Shown: piece by piece, positions 1-9,412 of the stretch
How the letters are laid out: the number at the start of each line of letters is the position of its first letter
Numbering within the stretch: position 1 is the first letter of the stretch
Assembly (NCBI GenBank): GCA_031769625.1
Contig: JAUIMM010000003.1
Span: forward strand, 3,510,501 to 3,574,500
Direction of reading: 5' to 3'
DNA: 64,000 nt
DNA from: Taudactylus pleione
Taxonomy: Eukaryota > Chordata > Amphibia > Anura > Myobatrachidae
Program-made: the position numbers and the translations under genes
The notes under the pieces: generated by a model
What the model was told of the DNA's origin: nothing
Database searches by the model: none
What the model saw: only the letters and a program-made list of their open reading frames with translations

Positions 1-700
1 ATGACTGCTGGGTCAAGATAGCACGGCAGCATTGAGGGTCTGTGTCTATTTCCAACCAAGGGGTGTACCTAGCTCCACCCATGAGAGAATATCTAGTGGC
101 AACCAGGGGTGTGTCCAGTAACGCCCATTGAAACCTATAGTACAGTCAGCATAACGCCAGAGGTGGTTTGTATATATTCAACAAAGGTGTTAATTCTACA
201 CCCAGTACTTACACAATTGGCCACCTCAGTATATAATATTCTCTTTATTTTACTTAAATTTAAACGGTGATTTGGGCCCCATTTATCAATGAATGGTAAT
301 ACCAGCGGCATATTTCATTTAGTATCGCAGTGATAGGGAATATGCCACTATTATCCAGCATTACTTACCTCGCTGGCGAGGTCCAGCAATGTCCCCCTTG
401 TCGTTGGCTTCCTCCGCTCAGCTGCTGGCAGCCTAACGCTACCAGTGAGGGGCTTCTATGTCATACGTGACGGTCACCCAGCGGGGACCCGGCAATGCTT
501 GGAAGGCTTTGATGAAGCCGGAAATGGGGACCGTACCTCTGTCGCCAATCTAAACGTTTGTAAATATTGAAATGATGACAAAACCTTTTTAGCAAGTGCT
601 AAAGGGGTTCTGTATCGCTGATAAATGGAGCCTTAAATATCTTATCTTATTTATATTTTCCCATCATTGCAAGATAGCGATAGCCACGCTTGGCCCTTAC
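1..700. other. Intron sequence downstream of the last visible hemicentin exon
   Basis: No exon was found here on either strand. The stretch at about 270-560 has the look of a dispersed repeat: it opens with a GGGCCCCATTTATCAATGAA end, carries an inverted pair around AGCAATG and CATTGCT, and has stops in the frames that would continue the Ig reading. I could not define its termini. The rest looks like ordinary intron. The next hemicentin exon, which must begin in phase 1, should lie before position 1. Confidence 0.4.
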
Positions 701-845
701 CGTGGACACGGAGGAGGACGCTGTGATTGGTTGATCCAGCGGCGTTGGACAGCTCGCAGACGTAGCTCCCAGCATCGTCTCTCAAGGCCGGCTCTATGCG
801 CAGATCACCTGCTTCGTCAATGGAGTGACGCCACATAAACTGCAG
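701..845 (-). CDS. HMCN1/HMCN2: Hemicentin-like exon: C-terminal half of an Ig (I-set) domain
   Basis: This is a 145-bp internal exon read on the minus strand. It starts in phase 0 after a pyrimidine tract and CAG (846-848 region) and ends in phase 1 before the donor GTAAGG (700-695). It encodes strands E to G of an I-set Ig domain: LQFMWRHSIDEAGDL leads into the tyrosine-corner motif DDAGSYVCELSNAAGS, whose Cys pairs with the Cys of the preceding exon, and it closes with LLRVH. Hemicentins are very large secreted extracellular-matrix proteins with a long run of such domains, used in cell-matrix and tissue-tissue attachment. A second CAG six bases further in (start 839) would keep the frame and drop LQ, so a small NAGNAG-like ambiguity exists. 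With exon 6318-6445 it makes a 91-residue domain. Other long Ig-array genes remain possible, but the phase pattern and motifs suit hemicentin best. Confidence 0.82.
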
Positions 846-1206
846 CTGGCAGATGAAGAAACAGGATGTAAGTGGACATATGTAAAGAATTTAGCAGCAG
901 TGGATCTGTTGTTTGTATTTACTCTTCAAAGGGAGGTACAATAGGAGGACGATAGATAATGGATTCCTTGCAGATGCCCAAATTGGATTATTTAAAAAAA
1001 AATAAAAAAAAAAATAGGTTTACATCTGTACACTGTGACATTTTACTCATACAGTGTGCCCAAATTGCTGACTATAATCCGCCAACGCACAGTGGCACAG
1101 TAACTCTTTTACTGCTGGCAGAATTTCCTCTGTAGATTTGGTCCTAAACTGAGGCTCTCTGACTGATGTGCAACGGAGAGTGTAAAGCCATAACAATATC
1201 ATGTAA

Positions 1207-1515
1207 AGGCTCCCCTACACGGTGCGATATAGCAGTTGATCCGACGCATTGGTACGATATCGCTGCTATATCGTACCGTGTGTGGGCATGATATCCATGG
1301 GGTCGTACATGGAACCTCCAGATTTTACTGCATGTTCACCTGATCTGGGGATGCGATGTACGATCCCATGCATCGTTATGCGGGTGGGGAGGAGAGTGCC
1401 GGTATATCGGGCGGTCGGCCACCCGATCGCTCCGAGTGTGGGGACCGCCCGATATGTCGCCCGTCGGATCGCAAGTAGCAGAGCAAGGTGCATATCGCAC
1501 CGTGTATGGGGGACT
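1207..1515. mobile_element. Miniature inverted-repeat element, about 309 bp (CCCCTACACGGTGCGATAT ends)
   Basis: The left end AGGCTCCCCTACACGGTGCG is matched in inverted orientation by the right end at about 1494-1515, which reads ATATCGCACCGTGTATGGGG then GACT. Flanks are TAA on the left and TAC on the right, which suggests a 3-bp duplication with one change. The interior contains further internal hairpins (the GCGATATAGC and GCTATATCG pair near 1225-1275). There is no coding capacity. It is probably a non-autonomous DNA transposon, perhaps Harbinger-like by its 3-bp target. Confidence 0.6.
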
Positions 1516-1521
1516 TACGTT

Positions 1522-1743
1522 TCAGGGTCTGCAGATCCTCCAACATGACCCGTTCCATCAGGTACAGAATGCTCTGTTCCTAGACTTCCCTCTTAATGTA
1601 TGATTGCAGCCACCTGTGTTGAAGTACCTTTCTTATCAATTAACTAGTTCAGCACAGGTGACGGCAATTATAAATTAAGAGGGAAGTCCAGGAGCAGAGC
1701 ATTGTGTACCTGATGGAACGGGTGATGTTGGAGGGTCTGGGTC
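1522..1743. mobile_element. Palindromic miniature element, about 220 bp
   Basis: Two arms of about 75 bases are inverted copies of each other: 1522-1598 (AGACCCTCCAACAT-like, then CCGTTCCATCAGGTAC) and 1672-1743 (GTACCTGATGGAACGGG and onward). The loop keeps a further inverted pair, CACCTGTGTTGAA and TTCAGCACAGGTG. The arms differ by a few substitutions, so the element is somewhat aged. It is a fold-back transposon relic with no coding sequence. Confidence 0.65.
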
Positions 1744-2055
1744 TGTAATAATAAGTACTAATCATTTGTCCCCGGAAATAACTTGTTTTAGTTCTGAAGC
1801 ACAGACAAGTAATTTTATTCTTATTCTGTACATTGTATGTAATTCTCGCTACCTGATTTCATGCTCTGGTCTTTATAAGTTAACTCTCATTTATTAAGGA
1901 TAAGCATGAAAAATATATATGTATAAAAAAAAATTATTGTCGTGTGTAGAGCACTAAAGTCCGCTTAGACCGTACCCCGCTTATCTCAGCTGCAAAGTGT
2001 TCCGTGAAATAGTGGTAATGGCACAATGGCCCACATCTCTGGAAAGGCCATATTG

Positions 2056-2218
2056 CAGAGGTTCCCAAAGTCCGCCATTACAGTCCACGTTTTAAGGATA
2101 TCCATGCTTGAGCACAGGTGACTTAATTAGCACCTCAATCCATTTGATTTAACCATCTGGACTCAAGCTTGGATATCCCTAAAACGTGGACTGTAATGGC
2201 GGACTTTGGGAACCTCTG
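2056..2218. mobile_element. hAT-type miniature element with 7 of 8 TSD match
   Basis: The element starts CAGAGGTTCCCAAAGTCC and ends with the inverse, GGACTTTGGGAACCTCTG. The arms stay complementary for about 55 bases. It is flanked by CCATATTG (2048-2055) and CCATATTA (2219-2226), a 7/8 match to the 8-bp duplication expected of hAT transposases. The terminal CAG...CTG and the fold-back shape match common vertebrate non-autonomous hAT elements. Confidence 0.75.
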
Positions 2219-2423
2219 CCATATTAGATTCCGCCAAATTAATTTTCGAGAGCCACAAATGGGGTGAGTTCTTACCAAAAGTGAGCGTTTCTGTGTAGAC
2301 TGCCCAGAACGTGGGAGGGGGGGCGGCTTATTTTGTCCTAATTTGTGTATACGAATGTTAGAAGATGTGTAATTTTTTTATTTTTTTTTAAATGTTTTTT
2401 TTACATTGTTCAATCATAATCAA

Positions 2424-2492
2424 GAGGTGAATGACTGATATATTCTCCGTAAAGTACAGTGTAATAAATCTGTAAAATATCTATTAATAAAT
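2424..2492 (+). mobile_element. Truncated SINE tail
   Basis: The segment GTGAATGACTGATATATTCT followed by a TGTAATAAATCTGTAAAATA-type end matches the 3' tails of the fuller SINE copies at 52778-53450 and 57938-58200. Only the tail is present, as expected for a 5'-truncated retroposed copy. Confidence 0.45.
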
Positions 2493-3100
2493 ATGTACAG
2501 GTTATAACCTAAAACATATTATAAACATTAATCAAAAAAACATTAGTCATGAACCCAGTTTCAGATGAATGACTTTCATGTACTGATGTTGTAGAAACAA
2601 ACTGCAGAGGGGTGTTGGGACCATGAAGTTTGGGGAGGAGGTGGGGCAGAGACTTCAAGCACGGCCACAAATTTTAATCCTGGATGGGTAATAAAAGTCA
2701 AAATCAACTTTTCTTGTTATTTTAGTGACTCGAATATAACTTCCTGAATGTGTTACACGTTTGCTGCCAATTCCTGAGGTAATGTTATACAGTAATTCAG
2801 ATGATAAAAAAAAAACAACAGAATGCCTCCAGCTGCAATTATTGTGCACATAAAATACAGTATATAAAAGAACAATCACCAATCATTTACTAATGTTACA
2901 TTTATGTACAACATTTGCAATAAACCAGAGCAACCAATCAGACTCTTGCTTTAATTGTCTAACTAGCACTAGACAGATAAATGGTCATTGCTAATTGGAT
3001 GCTGTGGTTCAGTGTAAATCTATATGCAATACAGTGATGGGGAAATGAAGTTTATTAATAACATTCAAGTGTTTTTGGAATTTAGGAGAATAGGAGCTGA

Positions 3101-3684
3101 GGGCCTGATTCAGAGCCGCTCGTAAGCGGCCGCTCGTTCGCTTCGAGCGATGTTCGCACAACTGCGCATGCGTATGGGTCGTAATGCGCATGCGCCAACC
3201 AGTCAGTGCGATCAGAAATCGAGTGACTGCTACTTTGAGTGACAGAATGAGGCGTTTGTGGGTGGTAACAGGGGAAGGTGCTTGAAAACGGGGAGTGGAG
3301 ATCCGAACGCAGGCGTGCCAAACGGTCAAAATGGGCGTTTTAAGGGTGTGCATAATTAACAAAGCAGCGTCATCGACCACGTCACTTGGTTGTTTCTTAG
3401 CCTGAACTGTTCGCATGATTGCGGTAGGATAAACCTACCACAAGCACTGCGAGCAGTTCAGATGCCTTTCGATTTGTACTCGATTAATCAAATAAATAGC
3501 GGAGATGACATAGGATGCGAGCGGCCAGGGGGCGTATTTACAAAATAGCGAGCGCATGTTTCGTTCGCTCGCTCAGACATATAGAGACGTCAACAGACCG
3601 CAAAGAGCGAGCGCTCAATTTAAATAGCCGGCCCCTTTTTCTGACCGAGCAAGCGCAAATAGCGTGCGGCTCTGAATCAGGCCC
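3101..3684. mobile_element. Harbinger-like miniature element, GGGCCTGATTCAGA family, TSD TGA
   Basis: The termini are GGGCCTGATTCAGAGCCG and its inverse CGGCTCTGAATCAGGCCC. TGA flanks both ends (3098-3100 and 3685-3687). Length is 584 bp. Internally it alternates GAGCGAACG-type motifs with a CATGCGCATGCG core, giving several small hairpins. This is the solitary relative of the copies embedded six times in the 35-kb array. The 3-bp duplication points to a PIF/Harbinger-type transposase acting in trans. Confidence 0.8.
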
Positions 3685-3740
3685 TGAAACCAGAAGGAAT
3701 CCATTTTCTAGTTACGCAAAATATTTCCTTGCAGTTAATC

Positions 3741-4438
3741 CAGTGATGGGGAACCTCAATCCCGGGGGCTGTATAAGGCATCACTGGAATCATTTGGTGT
3801 GGCCCGCTCAGTTTTTTTCTGCTAGCCTCATTTGGCTAGCAGGGAGTCTAGAATGGCATCCTGCGTCCAGAATCTATGCAGGAGTGCCGCCTGGAGCGTC
3901 CTTAGGACGCTTCAGGCGGTCACGCCGCTGCCCTTACAGCTCCCCGGAGCATCCTCAGGATGTTCAATGTATTGCTGTTATCACCGGCAATTGTGGCCCT
4001 GCCCCAGGCTTGCCTACCCTCCCGATCCCCCGGAAAGGCAGGAAAGCCTCCCGGCTGCCACCCGCTACCCCAACTACAGCTAGAAACCCCCCACAGTGGG
4101 GGGCCCGATGCCGCGATTCGCGCTAAATCGTGTCATCGTGGCTCCACCTCCTGCTTCACTATGCCTTTATTTTTGACATTGTGAAGAGAAAACGGGCCAC
4201 GATGACACGATCGCGAGGACACACCCCTGGCCCCACCCCCATGCGGAGTCAGTGCACGGCCACGCCCCCCGCTGTGTGCAGGCATTCAGCTCCCTCCCGG
4301 AAGGAGGGAGATGAATGTCGGCAACTATGCCCTACCCCCGTGTGACATCACACGGAGGGGGTGTGGCCTGCACAGGCTCGTGAATAATAATATATATATC
4401 AAAATGGCCCTCGGCAGAAAAAAAGTTCCCCACCCCTG
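3741..4438. mobile_element. hAT-type element, 698 bp, perfect 8-bp TSD AGTTAATC
   Basis: The element begins CAGTGATGGGGAACCTC and ends AGTTCCCCACCCCTG, flanked by AGTTAATC on both sides (3733-3740 and 4439-4446). That is a textbook hAT insertion. An inner segment, 4008-4335, resembles 54973-55352 and may itself be a nested element. No transposase reading frame survives; short open frames across the interior are not recognisable proteins. Confidence 0.85.
4008..4335. repeat. Inner CTCCCGG-palindromic repeat nested in the hAT element
   Basis: The stretch CTTGCCTACCCTCCCGATCC through GGAAGGAGGGAGATGAATGT and TCGGCAACTATGCC resembles 54973-55352 over its whole length, with a diverged middle. Both copies contain the inverted pair around CTCCCGGCTGCC and TCCCTCCCGGAAGGAG and have loosely matching inverted ends (CATACTTGTCTACC against the inverse of GTCGGCAGGTATG in the second copy). 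Confidence 0.55.
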
Positions 4439-4671
4439 AGTTAATCCAATAAAGAACAGGCAACCCTATTTTTGTCTCTAAAGACTGTTAACAATACCTT
4501 GCTCTCAGCCACAATACAATGCAAAATACAAGTCAAATTCTGTTAATGTATGCTCCCACACCCAAAATATAGCAAATATGGGAGCCCCCAGATGTCTGAA
4601 AGAGGGAGCAAGCATGCAAGCCAACCATATCTGATTATTAGTGCTCTGTTTAAAAGGCAGTAACAGACTAA

Positions 4672-5285
4672 GGGGTATATTTACTAAAGTGAGAGTTTTT
4701 AGAGATGTTACCCATAGCAACCAATCAGAGTCTACTTTTCATTTATCTAGCACTTTCTAGAAGATAATAGCTAGAATATGATTGGTTGCTATGGGCAACA
4801 TCAGGGCCGGCTCAAGGACTGTTCGACCAGTGCGGTCGAACAGGGGGCGCCACCCGATAGAGGGCGCACCACTCCCAACCATCCTGATTTCAGCGGGACA
4901 GTCACGATTTTTGGGCACTGCCCCGCTGTTCCACCTGTGGGCCAAAGTGTCCTGACGGTGGTCCGGAGGAAGCGGGGGTGCCGGCCCCAGAGTAGAGGAA
5001 TGGATGCTGTGCGCATTCATTCAGTGCAGGGAGAGGGCTGGGGGCAGCCCAGCTACTGACAGAGTGCTGGGCTCGCCCCTAGCCTGACGTTAAATGGGAG
5101 GCGTGGCATACGGGCACGCCCCCAAATAGCATCATTTAGGGAGACTGGTCTATGGTAATTAGGACACGCCTCTTCATTGCAGGGGCCTCGGAATCTATGG
5201 CTGCACAGGGCACGGCTCCTCCTTGAGCCAGCCCTGGGCAACATCTCCACTTCTAAAAAACTTGCACTTTAGTAAATATACCCCC
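4672..5285. mobile_element. GGGGTATATTTACTAAAG miniature element, split by a later hAT insertion
   Basis: The outer ends GGGGTATATTTACTAAAG and CTTTAGTAAATATACCCC are exact inverses. The body carries GCCCATAGCAACCAATCAG-type arms shared with 6773-6950 and 62670-62815 and common in frog introns. Without the insert at 4802-5236 plus its duplicated 8 bp it would be about 170 bp. Confidence 0.75.
4802..5236. mobile_element. hAT-type element nested in another element, TSD GGCAACAT
   Basis: The element starts CAGGGCCGGCTCAAGGAC and ends with the diverged inverse CCTTGAGCCAGCCCTG. The 8-bp target GGCAACAT is present at 4794-4801 and again at 5237-5244. The target lies inside the conserved GCTATGGGCAACATC arm of the older element, so the order of insertion is clear. 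It is 435 bp and non-coding. Confidence 0.88.
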
Positions 5286-5637
5286 AAGGGTGTTTTTCAT
5301 AGACAGAGCTATTATTTTTCTGTGTATGTGTCTGTATAATGGACGCCGTGCTCCTGCGTCCTGATGGATTACCGATGGTGGTCGCGGTGAGTATTTGGAT
5401 GCAGAACGACTAACAGCCAGTGAGTGTTTGTGAGAGGTAATGGGTGTGTGGGGGGGGATAATAAAATGCAGGTGTGTCGCGATCATTTCTCGGGCGTGTC
5501 AATGGCTGTAGCGGCTGACTTCCGACGGACATTCAGAGCAATCAGAAGATAGATGGTGCGACAGAGGCTGAGTCTTTGTACACAATGAGTAGATCATTTG
5601 CCCAGAACCTCTGCGTATGGAATCGCAGTATCAACGC

Positions 5638-5998
5638 CAGTGTCGGAGGGCATGAAGTGCTCGCCAGGGCAATGCAGTAGTAGGGGCCCATGCTTAAGGG
5701 GTGTGACCAGCCTCCAGAGGCGGTGTAACCAACCACCACATAGGCTTGGCTAACCATTAGAGAGTGCATGGTCTGGGCCCCTTTATCAATATATTTAGTA
5801 AATACTGACAGTGCATACATGGTAATGTACCAGATTGGTAACTACAATGCACTGTAGTGAATACACCATAATCCCGGAAATGCAGTATAATGTAATATAA
5901 TGTACAGTTTGGCACCAGACTTCTAGAGGAGGCGTGGGGACAGGCAGAGGGACCCCCCAGGGATTTCCACTGCACCCCTGTGGGCCAGTCCGACCCTG
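5638..5998. mobile_element. hAT-type element, CAGTGTCGG...CCGACCCTG, 361 bp
   Basis: The start CAGTGTCGGAGGGCATGAAG and the end GGCCAGTCCGACCCTG form the inverted termini of a repeat type common in frog genomes. The flanks ATCAACGC and CTCAATGG agree at about five of eight positions, so the duplication is decayed. There is no coding sequence. Confidence 0.6.
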
Positions 5999-6317
5999 CT
6001 CAATGGGATTTACGTTGTCCTAGTTTAATGCTTTTTTTTTCAACTGGTTCAGTCCTAATTCTATAACGTTTATTTAATAAACAAGTTGCAATGACAGCAA
6101 ACGGTGACCAGTAAGATGTTGGCTTCTAATTTCCAAGCTGCACAAGAAACAAATGATAGCATCTCTTTGTTATGGGTTACAGAACACTGCACCGTGTTCC
6201 TAAATACGCCCATCGAGGTTTTGTTTGTACACTATATACGCTGTACTAATACTAATTACAGATGCAGCACCAGGACGCAGATTAGACCAAACCACTAAAT
6301 ACTAGGGAGCAGCTTAC

Positions 6318-6445
6318 AGGTGTTGAGTCTTTCACCCATCGTTGCACAGGAAGAGGGTTTCCAGCTGTAACGGTGCAGGGCAGGGACACTGGATTTCCTT
6401 CCAGGACAGTCACCTCCGATGGGGTCTCAATCACCTGTGGAGGAA
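6318..6445 (-). CDS. HMCN1/HMCN2: Hemicentin-like exon: N-terminal half of an Ig domain
   Basis: This is a 128-bp exon that starts in phase 1 after TTATTAG (6447-6446 are AG) and ends in phase 0 before GTAAGC. The split first codon joins the G left by exon 6541-6636 to give Val, so the protein reads TVTGLVPPQVIETPSEV across the junction. It continues VLEGNPVSLPCTVTAGNP, with the first disulphide Cys, then PVQRWVKDS with the core Trp. From memory, vertebrate hemicentins contain a very similar TGL..P...EG...LPCT..AGNP.P..RW.K.S block, and this is the main reason for the family call. It pairs with exon 701-845 to complete one domain. Confidence 0.85.
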
Positions 6446-6540
6446 CTAATAATCACAGACATAGCATAAGAAATCCCACCTGCTGCACATAACAACTTCT
6501 TTCAAGACATATTGCTGCGGGCTACAAGTTCTTCACTCAC

Positions 6541-6636
6541 CAAGTCCAGTGACCGTAAGCAAGATCTCCGCTTCCACCCAGCCAAATGGATTCCTGGCCT
6601 GGCACACATACACACCTGTGTCCTCCGGCCGAGCAA
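6541..6636 (-). CDS. HMCN1/HMCN2: Hemicentin-like exon: C-terminal half of an Ig domain
   Basis: This is a 96-bp exon, phase 1 in and phase 1 out. The acceptor is ATAAAAG (AG at 6638-6637) and the donor GTGAGT (6540-6535). It encodes IARPEDTGVYVCQARNPFG, carrying the D.G.Y.C motif with the second disulphide Cys, followed by ILLTVTGL, the G strand and linker. It is too short for a simple open-frame screen because the frame closes quickly in both introns. Joined to exon 7065-7259 it gives a complete 97-residue I-set domain. Confidence 0.85.
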
Positions 6637-6772
6637 CTTTTATTTAAACGAAGACATAGTTAATTCTGTGATGATACATCAACAGAAAATGTACATGGAA
6701 TAAACCGGTGCTTTGCAGCCATTATTGGGCTATAACCAACAATATACAGTACTGGAGCAACACTGATGGGGA

Positions 6773-6950
6773 GATGCATCAAACTCTCTAAAGAGGACAG
6801 GTAAAGAAGTTGCCCATAGCAACCAAACAGCTTTTACCTCTCATTTTACAGAATGCACTTGATAAATGATATCTAGAATTTGATTGGTTGCTATGGGGCA
6901 ACTTCTCCTCTAGTCCTCTTTAGAAGGTTTGATCCAACACTCTTAGGGGG
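6773..6950. mobile_element. Miniature element of the CCCATAGCAACC type
   Basis: The inverted arms AAGTTGCCCATAGCAACCAA (about 6807-6826) and TTGGTTGCTATGGGGCAACTT (about 6883-6904) flank a centre ending in ATTTGATTGG. Outer ends, around GATGCATCAAACTCTC and the inverse near GGTTTGATCCAACACTC, are less well matched. It lies in the 430-bp intron between the exons at 6541-6636 and 7065-7259. Confidence 0.6.
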
Positions 6951-7064
6951 TGTACGTATTAGGTAAACATGTTTAACATGACATGACAGGACATGTTTTG
7001 TTCTCAGCCATGTCACTGGTTTATAGAGAATCCAGAATACAGGCTCTAGACCCCGTTCTCTTAC

Positions 7065-7259
7065 TTTTCACGTGGACTGTGTTTGACCCAAGGCCATTGA
7101 TGACCTCTGTGGTTCCAGACGCCACCACCGGTCCGGCATCTTCTTGGCGGAACCAGGACACTGTCGGAGTGGGGCTCCCCTCAGCGCTGCAAATAAGCTC
7201 TGCGCTCTCCCCAACATCGACCTCCACATCCAGGGGGAAATCGATAAACTGAGGCGGAG
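7065..7259 (-). CDS. HMCN1/HMCN2: Hemicentin-like exon: N-terminal half of an Ig domain
   Basis: This is a 195-bp exon, phase 1 in and phase 1 out, with acceptor TATCTTTTTAG (ending at 7260) and donor GTAAGA (7064-7059). It encodes PPQFIDFPLDVEVDVGES, then AELICSAEGSPTPTVSWF with the first Cys and core Trp of an I-set domain, then RQEDAGPVVASG and GSNTVHVK. The tail joins exon 6541-6636 in frame. The first codon is completed by the last base of the upstream exon; if that is 61504-61653 the residue is Thr, giving LEVGTPPQFIDFP, a natural inter-domain linker. The long intron immediately upstream contains the minisatellite complex. Confidence 0.87.
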
Positions 7260-7450
7260 CTAAAAAGATACAGAATAAACACGTGTCACAGTCTTCTGAC
7301 GCCACAGAGAGGAGGATACTCTCAGGACCTGTAGTTCCCGTCATCACAGAAATAATATTGCAGTATTGCAATTAACTGCCATTTGCATATGTACTGATGC
7401 CACTTCCTAAATACATTCAGACGGGCCTGTGAGATAAACAGAAGGCTGCC

Positions 7451-8455
7451 ATAAGCCTGGTGTGGCTTAAACCACAAGACTGGGGGCTGAATTATGTGTT
7501 ATGTCAAGAGGCCGGATTGTGGGTTTTGTCCTATAGATAGTTGGGGGTGTGGCTATGATAAGGTTATATGGGCTGGATTGTGGGTTTTGTCCTATAGATA
7601 ACTGGGGGTGTGGCTATGATAAGGTTATATGGGCCGGATTGTGGGTTTTGTCCTATAGATAGTTGGGGGTGTGGCTATGATAAGGTTATATGGGCTGGAT
7701 TGCGGGTTTTGTCCTATAGTTGGGGGTGTGCCTATATAGTTATATGGGCCGGATTGTGGGTTTTGTCCTATAGATTGTTGGGGGTGTGCCTATGATAAGG
7801 TTATATGGGCCAGATTGCGGGTTTTGTCCTATAGATAGTTGGGGGGTGTGGCTATAAGGTTATAAGCCTGGTGTGGCTTAAACCACAAGACTGGGGGCTG
7901 AATTATGTGTTATGTCAAGGGGCCGGATTGTGGGTTTTGTCCTATAGATAGTTGGGGGTGTAGCTATGATAAGGTTATATGGGCCAGATTGCGGGATTTG
8001 TCCTATAGATAGATGGGGGTGTGGCTATAAGGTTATATGGGCTGGATTGTGGGTTTTGTCCTATAGATAGTTTTGGGTGTGGCTATAAGGTTATATGGGC
8101 CAGATTACAGGATTTGTCCTATAGATAGATGGGGGTGTGGCTATAAGGTTATATGGGCTGGATTGTGGGTTTTGTCCTATAGATAGTTGGGGGTGTAGCT
8201 ATGATAAGGTTATATGGGCCAGATTGCTGGATTTGTCCTATAGATAGTTGGGGGTGAGGCTATAAGGTTATATGGGCCAGATTACGGGATTTGTCCTATA
8301 GATAGTTGGGGGTGTGGCTAGAAGGTTATATGGGCCGGATTGTGTGTTTTGTCCTATAGATAGATGGGGGTGTGGCTATAAGGTTATATGGGCCGGATTG
8401 TGTGTTTTGTCCTATAGATAGATGGGGGTGTAGCTATGATAAGGTTTTATAAGTC
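7451..8455. repeat. Minisatellite with about 61-bp unit and a 411-bp repeat of the left edge
   Basis: The unit runs GGATTGTGGGTTTTGTCCTA, TAGATAGTTGGGGGTGTGGC, then TATGATAAGGTTATATGGGC. Copies vary from about 57 to 61 bp by gain or loss of GATA or ATAG, and by GGCTGG, GGCCGG or GGCCAG. The leading sequence ATAAGCCTGGTGTGGCTTAA at 7451 recurs at 7862, so a block of units was duplicated together with its unique left edge. Short open frames here are incidental. Confidence 0.85.
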
Positions 8456-8689
8456 TTCAATTGTTAGGCTTTGGCTTTTTTCATCTGATAAATTTCCCGC
8501 CATTCCTCCGCTATTCGGGTCATTGTTAATGTCTGGGTGCACTCCTCTTCATTGTCATGAATATGAAGGCTGTAACACCCAATCGGGGACAGCACACCGT
8601 CTGCCCGGGTGTGTTTTTGTAAAGGAAGGTTGAGTTGGTTACCCAATTTTGTTTGGTTATAAAGGCACCCAGGGAATGGGATTGAAATA

Positions 8690-9160
8690 CCGGCGGCTCA
8701 AGGCCGACAGCTGAAGATCCCAATGCCCAGTGGTAAGAATGCTAACCCTCCCCTCTCCCCCCTCTAACCCTCTCTTAGGGGTGCCTAACCCTAACCTCTC
8801 CCCTAGTGCCTAAAACTAACCTCCCTTCCACGCACCCTAATCTTAACTCTCCCGGGGAGGTGCCTAACCCTAACCTCCCCCCCTAGTGCCTACCCCTAAA
8901 GTCCCCTTTCCCTAGCCTAACCCTAACAATCCCCGGGGGTAGGGGGGGGTTGTCTAACCCTAAGTCCCCCCGGCGGTCCCTAAACCTAACCCCTCATCCC
9001 CAGGCAGAGAGGATAATCATTCCAGTGTCCTCTGCAATCCGGAGTCGGGATTAACATAGGCATCGGTATATCAACGCCTATGTTAAATCCCTTGCCGGGA
9101 TTACGCTGTCAGGATTGAGACCGGCGTCCATGCGGCCACTGGTCTCATAACTACATCCTG
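8690..9160. repeat. CCCTAA-rich dispersed element, copy 1
   Basis: The core at 8740-8992 is a degenerate series of CCTAACCCTAACCTCCCC and TAGTGCCTAA phrases. The flanks have GGCGGCTCAAGGCCGACAGC on the left and repeated GGGATTAAC / TTAAATCCC / GCCGGGATTA phrases on the right. The same layout recurs at 48080-48595, 55340-55690 and 58370-58850, so it is a dispersed family rather than a true telomere remnant. Confidence 0.6.
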
Positions 9161-9412
9161 CACCGAGGGAAAGCCAAATCCTCAATGCATTTTCCTTACT
9201 GTGCAGGTTTGGGTTGTTTTTGGCTTGATCTGATAGCTGGCCGTCCTTTCTTTGCCACCATACACAATAAATAATTGAAATAAATAGCTGACCTTTCCCA
9301 ACAGTTTTTAGTTTAGGTTACATTATTGTTTTTATTATTAGAATTCTTATTTCGATGATGCACACTTGAGAGGAGGTTTACTGGGCGTATTTATTATAAC
9401 AGTGGGGTCTAT

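Larger units (their letters stand above)
846..6317 (-). other. Hemicentin intron (about 5.5 kb) filled with transposon relics
   Basis: The intron runs from the donor GTAAGC (6317-6312) to the acceptor CAG before 845. It contains at least seven recognisable repeats, described separately below. Between them, 846-1206, 1744-2046, 2226-2423, 2493-3097, 5286-5630 and 6007-6317 showed no coding or structural signal beyond short A/T runs. Confidence 0.7.

Noticed and set aside
1249..1548. Two overlapping open frames on opposite strands near 1.3-1.5 kb
   Set aside because: They lie within the miniature element 1207-1515 and mirror its inverted repeats.
8740..8992. Interstitial telomere from a chromosome fusion
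   Set aside because: Repeats are degenerate and spaced by TAGTGCC phrases, and the same flanks recur at three other sites, so it is a dispersed element.
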